Shown: positions 27,525 through 36,270 of the stretch, piece by piece | Numbering within the stretch: the stretch's first letter is position 1 | Layout: every line of letters starts with the position of its first letter | Assembly (NCBI GenBank): GCA_021772955.1 | Contig: JAJFKZ010000009.1 | Coordinates: 1-51,745, forward strand | Source: Gammaproteobacteria bacterium | Lineage (GTDB): Bacteria > Pseudomonadota > Gammaproteobacteria > Xanthomonadales > Wenzhouxiangellaceae | Length of the DNA: 51,745 nt | Direction: 5' to 3' | The notes under the pieces: model-generated | Told to the model about the DNA's origin: nothing | What the model saw: only the letters and a program-made list of their open reading frames with translations | The model's database searches: none | Made by a program: the position numbers and the translations under genes

Positions 27525-27563
27525 ACTCATCAGCAGAGCTGAGTGCTGGCTCAGCTGCTGAGT
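27525..27563 (-). terminator. Imperfect hairpin downstream of small membrane gene
   Basis: ACTCATCAGCAGAGCTGAG and CTCAGCTGCTGAGT pair with a 2-nt bulge. It lies 28 bases past the stop of the minus-strand gene at 27591. It could be its terminator, although only a weak T-rich tract follows. Confidence 0.35.
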
Positions 27564-27590
27564 AATGGTGCCTGGCAAGAGCGCAGACTC

Positions 27591-27809
27591 CTAGTACCGA
27601 TAAGAACGGCTGCTGCGCGACTCGAACATTGCCGCATCAATGATCGACCACAGGTGGATAACCCAGCCAAGCAGGATCAGCCAGAGCAAGGCAGCTAAGA
27701 TGAACATGAATCCGGCCAGGATCCAGCGTCCTTGCAATAATTGTCCCAGCCCGGGAATAAAGAAGCTTGCCAGAGCAGCGATGACGTTGCCAGCCGAACC
27801 TTGTGTCAT
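27591..27809 (-). CDS. Small two-helix membrane protein
   Basis: 72-aa hydrophobic protein: a first helix (VIAALASFFIPGLGQLLQG) with a PGLGQ motif, and a second (AGFMFILAALLWLILLGWVI) followed by a polar end (MFESRSSRSYRY). The PGLGQxxxG pattern recurs in TM2-like small bacterial membrane proteins of unknown function. A Shine-Dalgarno-like AGGAGAG precedes the ATG. It is likely an inner membrane protein with no obvious partner. Confidence 0.75.
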   Translation of the reverse strand: MTQGSAGNVIAALASFFIPGLGQLLQGRWILAGFMFILAALLWLILLGWVIHLWSIIDAAMFESRSSRSYRY

Positions 27810-28045
27810 GGTGTCCTCTCCTGATGGTGTGCTGAACTATATGCAATGTTCGTGCCACAGGTGAAAGGCGGAGTCGTGCGCTTCGATAGTGTATGAATTT
27901 GGTTGTTTTGACCAGATTATGTGGATTTTGCTTAACTTGAGATTGTATTGAGCCTGTGCTGCTACAGGAATAGCCGACTTCATGGTTACTTGCGTGGTGC
28001 TGACCGCTAGGTTACCGACAACAGGCGCAAGCTCCCAGGTCAAGC

Positions 28046-28939
28046 TCACGGCAGTTGCTCCAGATCGATCAGCTCATCATCATGCTGTGATGGCTGCCCG
28101 TGCTGGTCGTGACTAATGACGTCATCGTCGGGTTGATTGCCATATTGATTGCCAGGGTGATATTTGGACAGCTGGTTCGTCGGGCGCTGGCCCGAGCCGG
28201 TTTTGCTGCCACAGACATTGCTGAGCATGACGGTATTGACAAAGCTGCTGCTGGATTTGAAGCTCATGCTTCTGGCACATACCACGGTGCCATCGCTGAG
28301 AATGGTTTCAGTGCGGATGTCGCCATTATCTGCGCGCCACTGCCTGGAGCCCACCGGGCCGGTATAGCTGAGCGGTTCCAGGAAATCCGGTGCGGCCACG
28401 GCACTGCCGGGCAGGGCGTCGCGGGTCCAGTTACCGGGCAGACTGCCGCTCAGACGGCCAGGATCAGGTTGGCCCAGCCGCTTGCTCGGAGCAAGGTTGA
28501 CGGCATCCACGGCTTGTTGCTTAAGCTGCTGGATGTTGAATGGAGTTGCCAATTCTGATTCGGCTTGGGTGGGCAATTCCGGTTGCGCTGCTGAAGCACG
28601 TTTTTCCGGTTCATCACTTGTGCTGAGCTCCGGGGTGATGAGCTCTGGGGTGCTGCGGTCTGGAGTGCTGCGGTCTGGCGCAGCCACGCCAACTGCGGGT
28701 GTATCGGTTACGCCGGTATGGTTTGTTGCAGAAGTCTGTTTTTCCCCGGCAGCAGGCGCAGTGCGCGGTGCTGGCAGGCGAAACTCAATGTGCAGTGGCG
28801 CTGATGCAGCCCCGGGCAAGGCTGTTGGCCAGCGGTATTCATGCAGGATCACGATCAGTAACACATGCAGCAGCACCGACAGCAATAGTACTGGCACGAA
28901 CCGGAGTTGCTGTGGTGATGAATGAGCATTGGCAGGCAT
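28046..28939 (-). CDS. Single-pass membrane protein with TonB-like SxxxH anchor
   Basis: 297-aa protein that I do not recognise. One transmembrane helix (about residues 14-33, LLLSVLLHVLLIVILHEY) carries Ser21-xxx-His25, the SxxxH pattern of TonB/TolA helices that couple to ExbD/TolR. A Pro/Ser/Thr-rich, repeat-containing linker follows (DRSTPDRSTPELITPELS), then a folded-looking region (about 150-255) with two Cys (VVCARS, NVCGSK), and a hydrophilic tail rich in Gln/Asp. No TonB C-terminal domain is evident. It is divergent from icd. Confidence 0.7.
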   Translation of the reverse strand: MPANAHSSPQQLRFVPVLLLSVLLHVLLIVILHEYRWPTALPGAASAPLHIEFRLPAPRTAPAAGEKQTSATNHTGVTDTPAVGVAAPDRSTPDRSTPELITPELSTSDEPEKRASAAQPELPTQAESELATPFNIQQLKQQAVDAVNLAPSKRLGQPDPGRLSGSLPGNWTRDALPGSAVAAPDFLEPLSYTGPVGSRQWRADNGDIRTETILSDGTVVCARSMSFKSSSSFVNTVMLSNVCGSKTGSGQRPTNQLSKYHPGNQYGNQPDDDVISHDQHGQPSQHDDELIDLEQLP

Positions 28940-29088
28940 ACGGTCTACAGAATGTTGGCGATCAACAGAACGGATTTTACAATGTCAGTGTTAAACGCCT
29001 GTCAGTACCGACCTGCAGTACGGTACGCCATGTTGCGTACTGCTACAATGTCGGGCTGTAATGTGCAACATATATAGGAGCATACAAG

Positions 29089-30342
29089 ATGAGTTATCAG
29101 CATATCAAAATCCCTGAGAGTGGCGACAAGATTCGTATCGTCGATGGCAAGCTGCAAGTCAGCGCTCAGCCGATCCTGGGATTTATCGAAGGCGATGGCA
29201 TTGGTCCGGACATCACCACCGCCTGTCTGCGCATCTGGGATGCTGCAGTGGCCAAGGTTTATGGCGACCAGCGCAAGGTGCACTGGGCTGAGCTGTTTCT
29301 TGGCGAGAAGGCAGCAGGCATTTATGCTGGCAACTACTTTCCCGATGAAACGCTGGCTGCGATCAAGGAACTGGTGGTGTCCATCAAGGGTCCGCTGACA
29401 ACCCCGGTTGGTGGCGGTTTCAGATCCCTCAATGTATCCCTGCGCCAGACGCTGGACCTGTACGCCTGTGTGCGCCCGGTGAAATACTATCAGGGGGTAC
29501 CGTCGCCGATGAAAAAACCGGAAGAGATCAATGCGGTAATTTTCAGAGAAAATACCGAAGATGTCTACGCCGGTCTGGAATACAAGGCGGGTACCCCGGA
29601 AAACAAGAAGCTGGCCAAGTTCCTGCGTGAGGAACTGCATGCAGAGTTCTTTGAGGATGCCGGTCTGGGGATCAAGCCGATCTCCGAATTCGCCAGCAAA
29701 CGTCTGGTTCGCAAGTCCATCGAGTATGCGCTTGAAAACAAGCTCGGCAGCGTCACGCTGGTGCACAAGGGCAATATCATGAAATACACCGAAGGTGCCT
29801 TTCGTGCCTGGGGCTATGAGGTGGCTGCAGAAAAATTCGGCGATGTCACCATCACCGAAGCCGAGGTTTGGGAAAAGCACAACGGCAAGGCACCGGCCGG
29901 CAAGATCATCATCAAGGATCGCATTGCCGACATCATGTTTCAGTTGATGCAGTTGCGTCCGGCTGAGTTTGAAGTGCTGGCGACCATGAACCTCAACGGC
30001 GATTATCTCTCCGATGCACTGGCGGCCAGTATTGGCGGCATGGGCATTGCGCCAGGCGCGAACATGTCAGATGAAGTTGCAGTGTTCGAGGCAACGCATG
30101 GCACGGCACCGAAATACGCGAACCAGAACAAGGTCAATCCTGGCTCCTTGATGTTTTCGGGCGCGATGATGTTTGACCACATCGGCTGGTTCGAAGTCGG
30201 CAAGGCGATTGAAAAGGCCTTTGAAACCGTGGTTGCGAAGAAAGTCGTTACCTATGATTTTGCTCGCCAGATCGATGGTGCCACGGAGGTTTCCACGTCG
30301 GTTTTCGCGGATCACCTGATAGAAGCAATCAACCGGCAGTGA
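29089..30342 (+). CDS. icd: NADP-dependent isocitrate dehydrogenase
   Basis: Oxidative decarboxylation of isocitrate to 2-oxoglutarate in the TCA cycle. The 417-aa protein matches the E. coli Icd type: FIEGDGIGPDITTA, PVGGGFRSLNVSLRQTLDLYACVRPV (the Ser near residue 113 is the AceK phosphorylation site in homologues), IFRENTEDVYAG, NLNGDYLSDALAA and EATHGTAPKYA. AGGAG precedes the ATG. The downstream DUF455 gene starts at a GTG overlapping the icd stop, so they are probably translationally coupled. Confidence 0.97.
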   Translation: MSYQHIKIPESGDKIRIVDGKLQVSAQPILGFIEGDGIGPDITTACLRIWDAAVAKVYGDQRKVHWAELFLGEKAAGIYAGNYFPDETLAAIKELVVSIKGPLTTPVGGGFRSLNVSLRQTLDLYACVRPVKYYQGVPSPMKKPEEINAVIFRENTEDVYAGLEYKAGTPENKKLAKFLREELHAEFFEDAGLGIKPISEFASKRLVRKSIEYALENKLGSVTLVHKGNIMKYTEGAFRAWGYEVAAEKFGDVTITEAEVWEKHNGKAPAGKIIIKDRIADIMFQLMQLRPAEFEVLATMNLNGDYLSDALAASIGGMGIAPGANMSDEVAVFEATHGTAPKYANQNKVNPGSLMFSGAMMFDHIGWFEVGKAIEKAFETVVAKKVVTYDFARQIDGATEVSTSVFADHLIEAINRQ

Positions 30343-31202
30343 GGCAATCTGCCACTGAAGCAAGTCCCCTGACAACCGTTCAGGGGCATGCTGACGAGTT
30401 GCAATCTGCGCTGTTAAGCGCCTGGCGTGAAACCGATCCGGCGGCCAAAGTACAGGCAGTACAAGCGCTGTGGCAGGACACTGAACAGCGTGCTGTGCAG
30501 CACTGGCAGCCGTCGAAATCGTCGTCACAACTGTCCCTGCAGCCGGGGCGACCACAGCGGCCGGAACGGGTGCATCCAAGTGCGGTGCCGAGGCGCCGGT
30601 TGGGTACGCGAGATGGTCGTGTAGCGCTGTTACACGCCATCGCCCACATCGAATTCAATGCCATCAACCTGGCCCTGGACGCGGCATTGCGTTTTACCGA
30701 CATGCCACCCGACTACTACCGTGACTGGCTTGATGTTGCCGCCGACGAAGCTCGGCATTTCAGTCTGCTGCGAGCACGCTTGCGCGAGTTGGGTGCCGAC
30801 TATGGTGACTTGCCGGCCCACGATGGTTTATGGCAGATGGCAGTTAAAACGGCTGATGATGTCATGGCGCGCATGGCGCTGGTACCGCGGGTGCTGGAAG
30901 CTCGGGGTCTGGATGTCACGCCGGGCATGATCGAAAAACTGCGTGCCGTGGGTGACCTCGATAGCGTCACCGTGCTGGAGATCATTCTGGAAGAAGAAGT
31001 CCGCCATGTGGAGATCGGTTCGCGTTGGTTCCGCCATTGCTGCCAGCTGCGCGGGCTGGATGCGGATGACACCTTCACAGTGCTGCTGGATCGTCTGCAT
31101 CCCGACGGCATCAAGCCCCCGTTGAATGACGCTGCACGTCGCCGCGCCGATTTCAGTCCGGGCGAAATGCAAATGTTGCATGCGCGTATCGCAGCACAAT
31201 GA
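30339..31202 (+). CDS. DUF455 ferritin-like domain protein
   Basis: 287-aa protein of the DUF455 family, a four-helix ferritin-like fold with a probable di-metal site: AHIEFNAINLALDAALRF (Glu ligand), AADEARHFSLLRARL (ExxH) and EEEVRHVEIGSRWF (ExxH). Function is unknown; related folds include tRNA hydroxylases and rubrerythrin-like proteins. The start is GTG at 30339, overlapping the icd stop (GTGA). It is followed 21 nt later by the alkyltransferase-like gene. The N-terminal 90 residues are more variable and polar. Confidence 0.88.
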   Translation: MRQSATEASPLTTVQGHADELQSALLSAWRETDPAAKVQAVQALWQDTEQRAVQHWQPSKSSSQLSLQPGRPQRPERVHPSAVPRRRLGTRDGRVALLHAIAHIEFNAINLALDAALRFTDMPPDYYRDWLDVAADEARHFSLLRARLRELGADYGDLPAHDGLWQMAVKTADDVMARMALVPRVLEARGLDVTPGMIEKLRAVGDLDSVTVLEIILEEEVRHVEIGSRWFRHCCQLRGLDADDTFTVLLDRLHPDGIKPPLNDAARRRADFSPGEMQMLHARIAAQ

Positions 31203-31223
31203 TGCATGGTACAGCGCTGATTC

Positions 31224-31589
31224 ATGCAACAACAAGCCACCGATGCGAAGATCCTGCAGGTAGTGGCAGCGATACCGTCTGGCAAGGTGGCCAGCTACGG
31301 TCAGGTCGCCAGACTCGCCGGCCTTGGACGTGCCGCCAGGCGGGTTGCTGCAGCCCTGCGGCGTGCTCCTGCAGAGCCGCCGTTACCTTGGCATCGGGTC
31401 TTGCGCAGCGATGGTCGGCTGGGTTTGCCGCCCGCCAGTCCCGGCTTTGTTGAGCAGATTCAGCGGCTTCAAAGCGAAGGTGTGCGCGTGACTGATGGAC
31501 GGGTCGACCTGCGCGAGTACCAGTGGACAGGTGCTGGCAGCGGCACGGCATCGGAGGACCTGGATGCGCTGCTTTGGCATCTGGAGTAG
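31224..31589 (+). CDS. atl: Alkyltransferase-like protein (ATL), inactive MGMT homologue
   Basis: 121-aa O6-alkylguanine-DNA-alkyltransferase fold in which the catalytic PCHRV is PWHRV, the hallmark of ATL proteins. It keeps the DNA-binding helix GKVASYGQVARLAGLGRAARRVAAAL. ATLs bind O6-alkylguanine without repairing it and recruit nucleotide-excision repair (as for E. coli YbaZ and yeast Atl1). The C-terminal extension REYQWTGAGSGTASEDLDALL is longer than in some members. It is the third gene of the icd-DUF455-ATL run and converges with the patatin gene. Confidence 0.92.
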   Translation: MQQQATDAKILQVVAAIPSGKVASYGQVARLAGLGRAARRVAAALRRAPAEPPLPWHRVLRSDGRLGLPPASPGFVEQIQRLQSEGVRVTDGRVDLREYQWTGAGSGTASEDLDALLWHLE

Positions 31590-31598
31590 GCTACATTT

Positions 31599-33257
31599 TT
31601 ACTTGCTGATCAGATCATTGTCCTGCAATTGCTGTATGACAATCTTGAAGCCACGTTTGGTCCAGTCGCCGGTCTGGGTCAAGCGCGACACCCAGACTGC
31701 AAGTTTGCGAAACCCACTGTTGCCGGGCACGACGATTTTGAACAATTCCGGCAGCATCTTGTTGATGCGTTTTTTCACCAGTTTCTGCAATTTATCGATG
31801 CGCTGTTGCTGCATCTTCGGCCATGCTGGCACAATGACCTCATCCATGGCGCTGCCAAACAGCGGGATCACCGGGCACTGGCCAGCGTTGTTGCTGTGTG
31901 CCAAACGTTGGGCATCGGTCCACTGACTGATCAGTTGATTTTCCGGTGGCAAGGTAAAGTGATCACGTAAAAATTGCTGCGCATTGGCACGACCGAGCAT
32001 GAAATCATGGAACCGGAAGCTGCGCTCCAGAAAACCCGAGAATCCGCCTAGTAAACCTGATGCGATTGGAGACTGATCGGGTTTGGTGCCATCGCGACTG
32101 GGAGCGATGATTCTGCGACTTGCAGAAATGTGCCTAGCGGCGGTGGCCAGTTCAGCAGGTTTGAAGCGGCCCTGATTTTTCATTGCGTTGATCAGGTTCA
32201 GTAGCACAGCCAGCAAGGAATCGGGTTTCTTGTACTCCTCCGAGGCAAAGTTTTTCGTGTCGGGAAATGGGTCAATCGCCAGCATGAAGCGTGTGGTTTG
32301 GTCAGCGCTCAGCACTTCCGGTTTGTTGGCGTTCAGTCGTGCACGTGCAAGCTCATAGGGTTCATTATCAAACACGCCGCCGTCAACGCTGACGAATTGG
32401 TAATCAGCCGGAGATGTCCCGCCCCAGGCAGGCTGAATCTCGGGTTCGATCACGCACAGGCAATCACCGTTGTCCAGCTTGCCTGGCCCTTCGGTCTGGT
32501 AGCTGCGATGATCATAAAATTCGCCGGATTGCGGGATGTCTCTCGGCTTCAAACCCAGCGGAAATGCACCTGTGGCCAGAGCGCCCTGACGCAGTAATCC
32601 CCAGTTCGCGTGCTGGCCTTGCCAGTCCAGTGTGTGAGTGACGGCACTACTGGCTGCAGCGAAGCTGAAATGCAGATAATCACGATGTTGGCGCATGCCA
32701 TGACCGGGGCGATCCTGGGTCGGCTCGCCGCTGTTGTCTTCGGCGAACGGAATGTTGTAAGGAATACCGCGCAGATTGCCTAAGGTCAGCAGCAATTCCA
32801 GATTATCATCGACCCATGGTTTGCGTGCCGTGGTCTGTTCTGGTGTTAACGCCTTGTCAGCAATTTGGTCCAGAACGCTGGAATCCAGCAGCGACATCAG
32901 CGGCTGCGGTGTTTGCAGATCGCTGAGGCCCAGAAGTGGTTCGATATCAATGTCGTTGACCCAGCTCTGGAACAGGACATTGTCACTGACCTGAGTGCCG
33001 GGATCGACGTTGCCGATCGGCTGATAGGGGCGTCCAGCCAGAACGCCGGCCAGAATTGCGGCGCTCATGCCGCCTGCAGATGCACCGGTGATGACCTTGA
33101 GGTTGATTTGCTGGGGAGGTGCGCTGGGGTCTTGCTGGTCCCGGGCCAATTGCCATTCATCCAGTGCCTGCACGAAAAAGTCCAGCACACCGGCGGTGTA
33201 TGCACCGGCAGACACTGCACCCGCCATGACCAGTCCGATATCGCATTTGGTCGCCAT
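31599..33257 (-). CDS. Patatin-like phospholipase
   Basis: 552-aa patatin-like serine hydrolase. Nucleophile elbow ITGASAGGMSAA (Ser about 93) and catalytic Asp in SVDGGVFDNEPYELA (about 252); the N-terminal AGAVSAGAYTAGVLDFF is the oxyanion-hole segment. No signal peptide. The C-terminal half (about 300-552) lacks a family I recognise. It probably acts on phospholipids or lysophospholipids. ATG at 33257 begins at the conserved MATKCDIGLVMAGA, 31 residues inside the longest open frame. Upstream lies a repeat-dense region. Confidence 0.87.
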   Translation of the reverse strand: MATKCDIGLVMAGAVSAGAYTAGVLDFFVQALDEWQLARDQQDPSAPPQQINLKVITGASAGGMSAAILAGVLAGRPYQPIGNVDPGTQVSDNVLFQSWVNDIDIEPLLGLSDLQTPQPLMSLLDSSVLDQIADKALTPEQTTARKPWVDDNLELLLTLGNLRGIPYNIPFAEDNSGEPTQDRPGHGMRQHRDYLHFSFAAASSAVTHTLDWQGQHANWGLLRQGALATGAFPLGLKPRDIPQSGEFYDHRSYQTEGPGKLDNGDCLCVIEPEIQPAWGGTSPADYQFVSVDGGVFDNEPYELARARLNANKPEVLSADQTTRFMLAIDPFPDTKNFASEEYKKPDSLLAVLLNLINAMKNQGRFKPAELATAARHISASRRIIAPSRDGTKPDQSPIASGLLGGFSGFLERSFRFHDFMLGRANAQQFLRDHFTLPPENQLISQWTDAQRLAHSNNAGQCPVIPLFGSAMDEVIVPAWPKMQQQRIDKLQKLVKKRINKMLPELFKIVVPGNSGFRKLAVWVSRLTQTGDWTKRGFKIVIQQLQDNDLISK

Positions 33258-33337
33258 GACACAATTCCCGCTTGTTATGTTGGTATGCTCAGCATACAAA
33301 CATATCGTAAAACAATTGTGAATCGGTGGCTTTGCGT

Positions 33338-33565
33338 CACGCAGCGACACCCGGTCGTTGCCCCGGCACAGTCCAGGGCCTGGTGAATTCAGCGTTGCGC
33401 AACGACACCAGGTCGTTACCCCGGCACAGGCCGGGGCCTAGTGAATTCAGCGTTGCGCAACGACACCAGGTCGTTACCCCGGCACAGGCCGGGGCCTGGT
33501 GAATTTAGCGTTGCGCAACGACATCAGGTCGTCACCCCGGCGCAGGCCGGGGTCCAGTCAATTAT
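33338..33565. repeat. 58-bp-period palindromic array, block 1 (four units)
   Basis: Hairpin cores CCCCGGCnCAGnCCnGGGnCnnG begin at 33361, 33419, 33477 and 33535, exactly 58 bases apart. Each is embedded in CACCAGG...CCTGGTG pairing. Between units is the perfect 12-bp palindrome CGTTGCGCAACG. The array reads like a BIME-type repeat cluster upstream of the patatin gene; no ORF explains it. Confidence 0.8.
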
Positions 33566-33676
33566 ACGGTCGCGTAGCGACTCCTTCGAGGACGGTCAAT
33601 CGCGCACGGTGAGACCTTGAAGGGATCTGGAGAGAAGGTGTTGTGTTGCGCTTGCTGCGCAATCATCTATGCCACT

Positions 33677-33701
33677 GGATACCGGCCTGCGCCGGTATGA
33701 C
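33677..33701. repeat. Palindrome GGATACCGGC...GCCGGTATGAC
   Basis: Exact second copy of the 25-bp palindrome at 3644-3668, 30 kb away. It sits between the two 58-bp-period blocks and indicates a dispersed family. Confidence 0.75.
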
Positions 33702-33779
33702 GAGCGTTGTTTGAGGGTTCGATCAGGGTTGGCATCGTGGCGCTGGCTGGGGCCCAGTTAATTAAACAGTCACGCAGCG

Positions 33780-33940
33780 TCACCAGGTCGTTGCCCCGGC
33801 ACAGTCCAGGGCCTGGTGAATTCAGCGTTGCGCAACGACATCAGGTCGTCACCCCGGCGCAGGCCGGGGTCCAGTCAATTCAGCGTTGCGCAACGACATC
33901 AGGTCGTCACCCCGGCGCAGGCCGGGGTCCAGTCAATTAT
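33780..33940. repeat. 58-bp-period palindromic array, block 2 (three units)
   Basis: Hairpin cores start at 33794, 33852 and 33910 (58-base spacing) with the same CGTTGCGCAACG links as block 1. The last units read CCCCGGCGCAGGCCGGGG, matching the end of block 1, so the blocks probably arose by duplication of one cluster. It ends 54 bases short of the isovaleryl-CoA dehydrogenase stop codon. Confidence 0.8.
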
Positions 33941-33993
33941 ACGGTCGTGTAGCGACACCCGTTGATTGTCGGGCAGCAGGAACAAAGCGGCAA

Positions 33994-35154
33994 TCAATCT
34001 CCGGCATTCACCAGTTCGCGACCAATCAGCATGCGGCGGATTTCATTGGTACCGGCACCGATTTCATACAGCTTGGCATCGCGCAGCAGGCGACCGGTGC
34101 GGTAGTCGTTGATGTAACCGTTGCCGCCCAGCGACTGAATGGCTTCCAGCGTGACTTGCACAGCTTTGCGGGAACTGTGCAGCAGGCAGGCAGCTGAATT
34201 GATGCGCGATTTACGACCAGCATCATAATCCTCGGCGACCCGGTAGACAAAGGCGCGGGAAGATTGCAGCGCGGTGTACATATCCGCCAGCTTGGCTTGC
34301 ATGATGCCGAATGCACCGATCGCCCGACCAAACTGCTTACGCTCACGCAGATACGGAACAGTGTCGTCGAGGGCCGCTTGCATCAGGCCCAGTGGACCGC
34401 CGGACAACACCAGACGCTCGGTGTTGAGTCCGCTCATCAAAACCTTGACCCCCTGATTCACCTGGCCAAGCACTTGCGACTGCGGTATCGCGCAGTCCTC
34501 GAATACCAGCTCGCAGGTGTTGGAGCCGCGCATGCCGAGTTTGTCCAGCTTCTGCGCTTTTGTGAACCCCGGTATGCCGTCTTCAATCAGAAACGCGGTG
34601 ATGCATTGCGACCCGGCGTCCTTGCCAGCGGTGCGCATGTAGACAATGATCAGGCCGGCTTCCGGGCCGTTGGTGATCCACATTTTGCTGCCGTTGGCGA
34701 TCCAGGTGTCACCATCCAGTCGTGCGCTACAGCTCATCGAGCCGACCACATCGGATCCGGCGCCCGGCTCAGACATGGCCAGAGCACCGACCATCTCGCC
34801 GCTGCACAATGCCGGCAGGTACTTTTCTTTTTGCGCCTGGGTGCCGTTCTTGTTCAGGTTGTCCAGGCACAGGTTACTGCAGGCACCGTAGGACAAGCCA
34901 ATGGAGCCCGAGGCCCTGGAGATTTCTTCCATCGCCAGGACATGCGCCAGATAACCCAGACCGCTGCCGCCAAAGGCCTCGTCCACGGTCAGTCCCAGCA
35001 GCCCAAGCTCACCCAGCTTGGGCCATAATGGCAGCGGAAACTGGTTGTCACGATCCACCGCCTCGGCAATCGGGGCTATTTCTTCTTCGGCGAAACGCCT
35101 GACCGTTGCGCGCAGCAGCTCCAGTTCATCGCTCAGGGGAAAGGCGCAGTCCAT
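33994..35154 (-). CDS. ivd: Isovaleryl-CoA dehydrogenase
   Basis: FAD enzyme oxidising isovaleryl-CoA to 3-methylcrotonyl-CoA in leucine degradation. 386 aa with acyl-CoA dehydrogenase signatures GALAMSEPGAGSDVVGSM and the C-terminal QSLGGNGYINDYRTGRLLRDAKLYEIGAGTNEIRR. The catalytic Glu in MSGLNTERLVLSGGPLGL (about residue 243) sits in helix G, where isovaleryl-CoA dehydrogenases place it, rather than near the C terminus. It lies 12 nt after leucine dehydrogenase on the same strand, consistent with a leucine catabolic unit. Methylcrotonyl-CoA carboxylase genes are not in the window. Confidence 0.92.
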   Translation of the reverse strand: MDCAFPLSDELELLRATVRRFAEEEIAPIAEAVDRDNQFPLPLWPKLGELGLLGLTVDEAFGGSGLGYLAHVLAMEEISRASGSIGLSYGACSNLCLDNLNKNGTQAQKEKYLPALCSGEMVGALAMSEPGAGSDVVGSMSCSARLDGDTWIANGSKMWITNGPEAGLIIVYMRTAGKDAGSQCITAFLIEDGIPGFTKAQKLDKLGMRGSNTCELVFEDCAIPQSQVLGQVNQGVKVLMSGLNTERLVLSGGPLGLMQAALDDTVPYLRERKQFGRAIGAFGIMQAKLADMYTALQSSRAFVYRVAEDYDAGRKSRINSAACLLHSSRKAVQVTLEAIQSLGGNGYINDYRTGRLLRDAKLYEIGAGTNEIRRMLIGRELVNAGD

Positions 35155-35166
35155 ATCAGCTCAGCA

Positions 35167-36270
35167 TCAGTTGCCGTTGCGCTCGCGACCCGGGAAACGA
35201 TGACCGCGTCCCATGTGCGGAAGCTTCAGTTTGCCGATCGCCGCAATACGCTGTTCGGCAAGCCGATCAGCAGCCAGACTGGTGGTGATGCCTTCGTCAT
35301 CGGCGATTTGAAAAATCTTGCCGACGTTGTAATAGATCGTGCGCGTCATGCGCATTGCGCGGTCCAGACTGTAGCCCTCGAACTCGATCGAGACATTCAT
35401 CAGGCCGCCGGCATTGACTGCATAATCTGGTGCATAAAGGATGCCCCTTTTATCCACTTCGTCACCGATTGCTTCGGTGGCGAGCTGATTGTTGGCAGCG
35501 CCGCAAATGATCTTGAACTTGAACCGCGGCAGGGTTTTTTCATTGACGATGGCGCCCAACGCTGTGGGGCAAAACACGTCCGCCTCGACGTCGTAGATGT
35601 CGTCGATTCCAACCGCTTCGCAGCCCAGTTCAACGCACTGCTGCACGGCTTCATCGTTGATGTCGGTGACAAATACCTTGGCATCCTCGGCGCGCAGCAG
35701 CTTGACCAGTTCATAGCCGACATGTCCGCAACCCTGAACGGCATAACTGTGTTTGCCAATCTCATCATGGCCATAGACTTTCTGCAGGCTTGCACGAATG
35801 CCCTGCAAGGTGCCAAAAGCAGTGAATGGCGATGGATCGCCACTGCCACCGTGCATCTGATGCACGCCGACGCAATTGTTGGTCTCTTGAAACACAAACT
35901 CCATGTCGTTGACGTCGATGCCAACATCCTCGGCGGTGATGTAACGACCGTTGAGTGATTCCACGAACCGTCCCAGCGCACGAAACAGCGCTTCGGATTT
36001 GTCTTTGCGAGGATCCCCGATGATCACTGATTTGCCGCCGCCCAGATTAAGCCCAGCAACTGCTGCCTTGTAGGTCATGCCGCGTGACAGTCTCAGCACA
36101 TCGTTGAGCGCATCCTGTTCGGTTTCATACGGCCACATGCGCAGCCCGCCCAGCGCTGGACCCAGTGTGGTGTTGTGGATGGCGATGATGGCCTTCAGCC
36201 CGGCATCCTTGTTGTGGCAGAAAACCACTTGTTCATGCTCGGTCTGATGAATATCAGCAAACAGGTGCAT
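35167..36270 (-). CDS. ldh: Leucine (branched-chain amino acid) dehydrogenase
   Basis: NAD-dependent oxidative deamination of leucine/valine/isoleucine. The 367-aa protein belongs to the Glu/Leu/Phe/Val dehydrogenase family: the glycine-rich TLGPALGGLRMWPY, catalytic Lys in TYKAAVAGLNLGGGKSVI, the NAD-binding GCGHVGYELVKLLRAEDAKVFVTD, and CGAANNQLA. Length and motifs match the Bacillus-type Leu/Phe dehydrogenases rather than glutamate dehydrogenase. It leads the two-gene run with ivd. Phenylalanine or valine preference cannot be excluded. Confidence 0.9.
   Translation of the reverse strand: MHLFADIHQTEHEQVVFCHNKDAGLKAIIAIHNTTLGPALGGLRMWPYETEQDALNDVLRLSRGMTYKAAVAGLNLGGGKSVIIGDPRKDKSEALFRALGRFVESLNGRYITAEDVGIDVNDMEFVFQETNNCVGVHQMHGGSGDPSPFTAFGTLQGIRASLQKVYGHDEIGKHSYAVQGCGHVGYELVKLLRAEDAKVFVTDINDEAVQQCVELGCEAVGIDDIYDVEADVFCPTALGAIVNEKTLPRFKFKIICGAANNQLATEAIGDEVDKRGILYAPDYAVNAGGLMNVSIEFEGYSLDRAMRMTRTIYYNVGKIFQIADDEGITTSLAADRLAEQRIAAIGKLKLPHMGRGHRFPGRERNGN

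Noticed and set aside
27837..28049. 70-aa minus-strand ORF with a GTG overlapping the stop of the 28046 gene
   Set aside because: AT-rich, intergenic-like composition, weak GTG start and no recognisable domain; the overlap may be chance.
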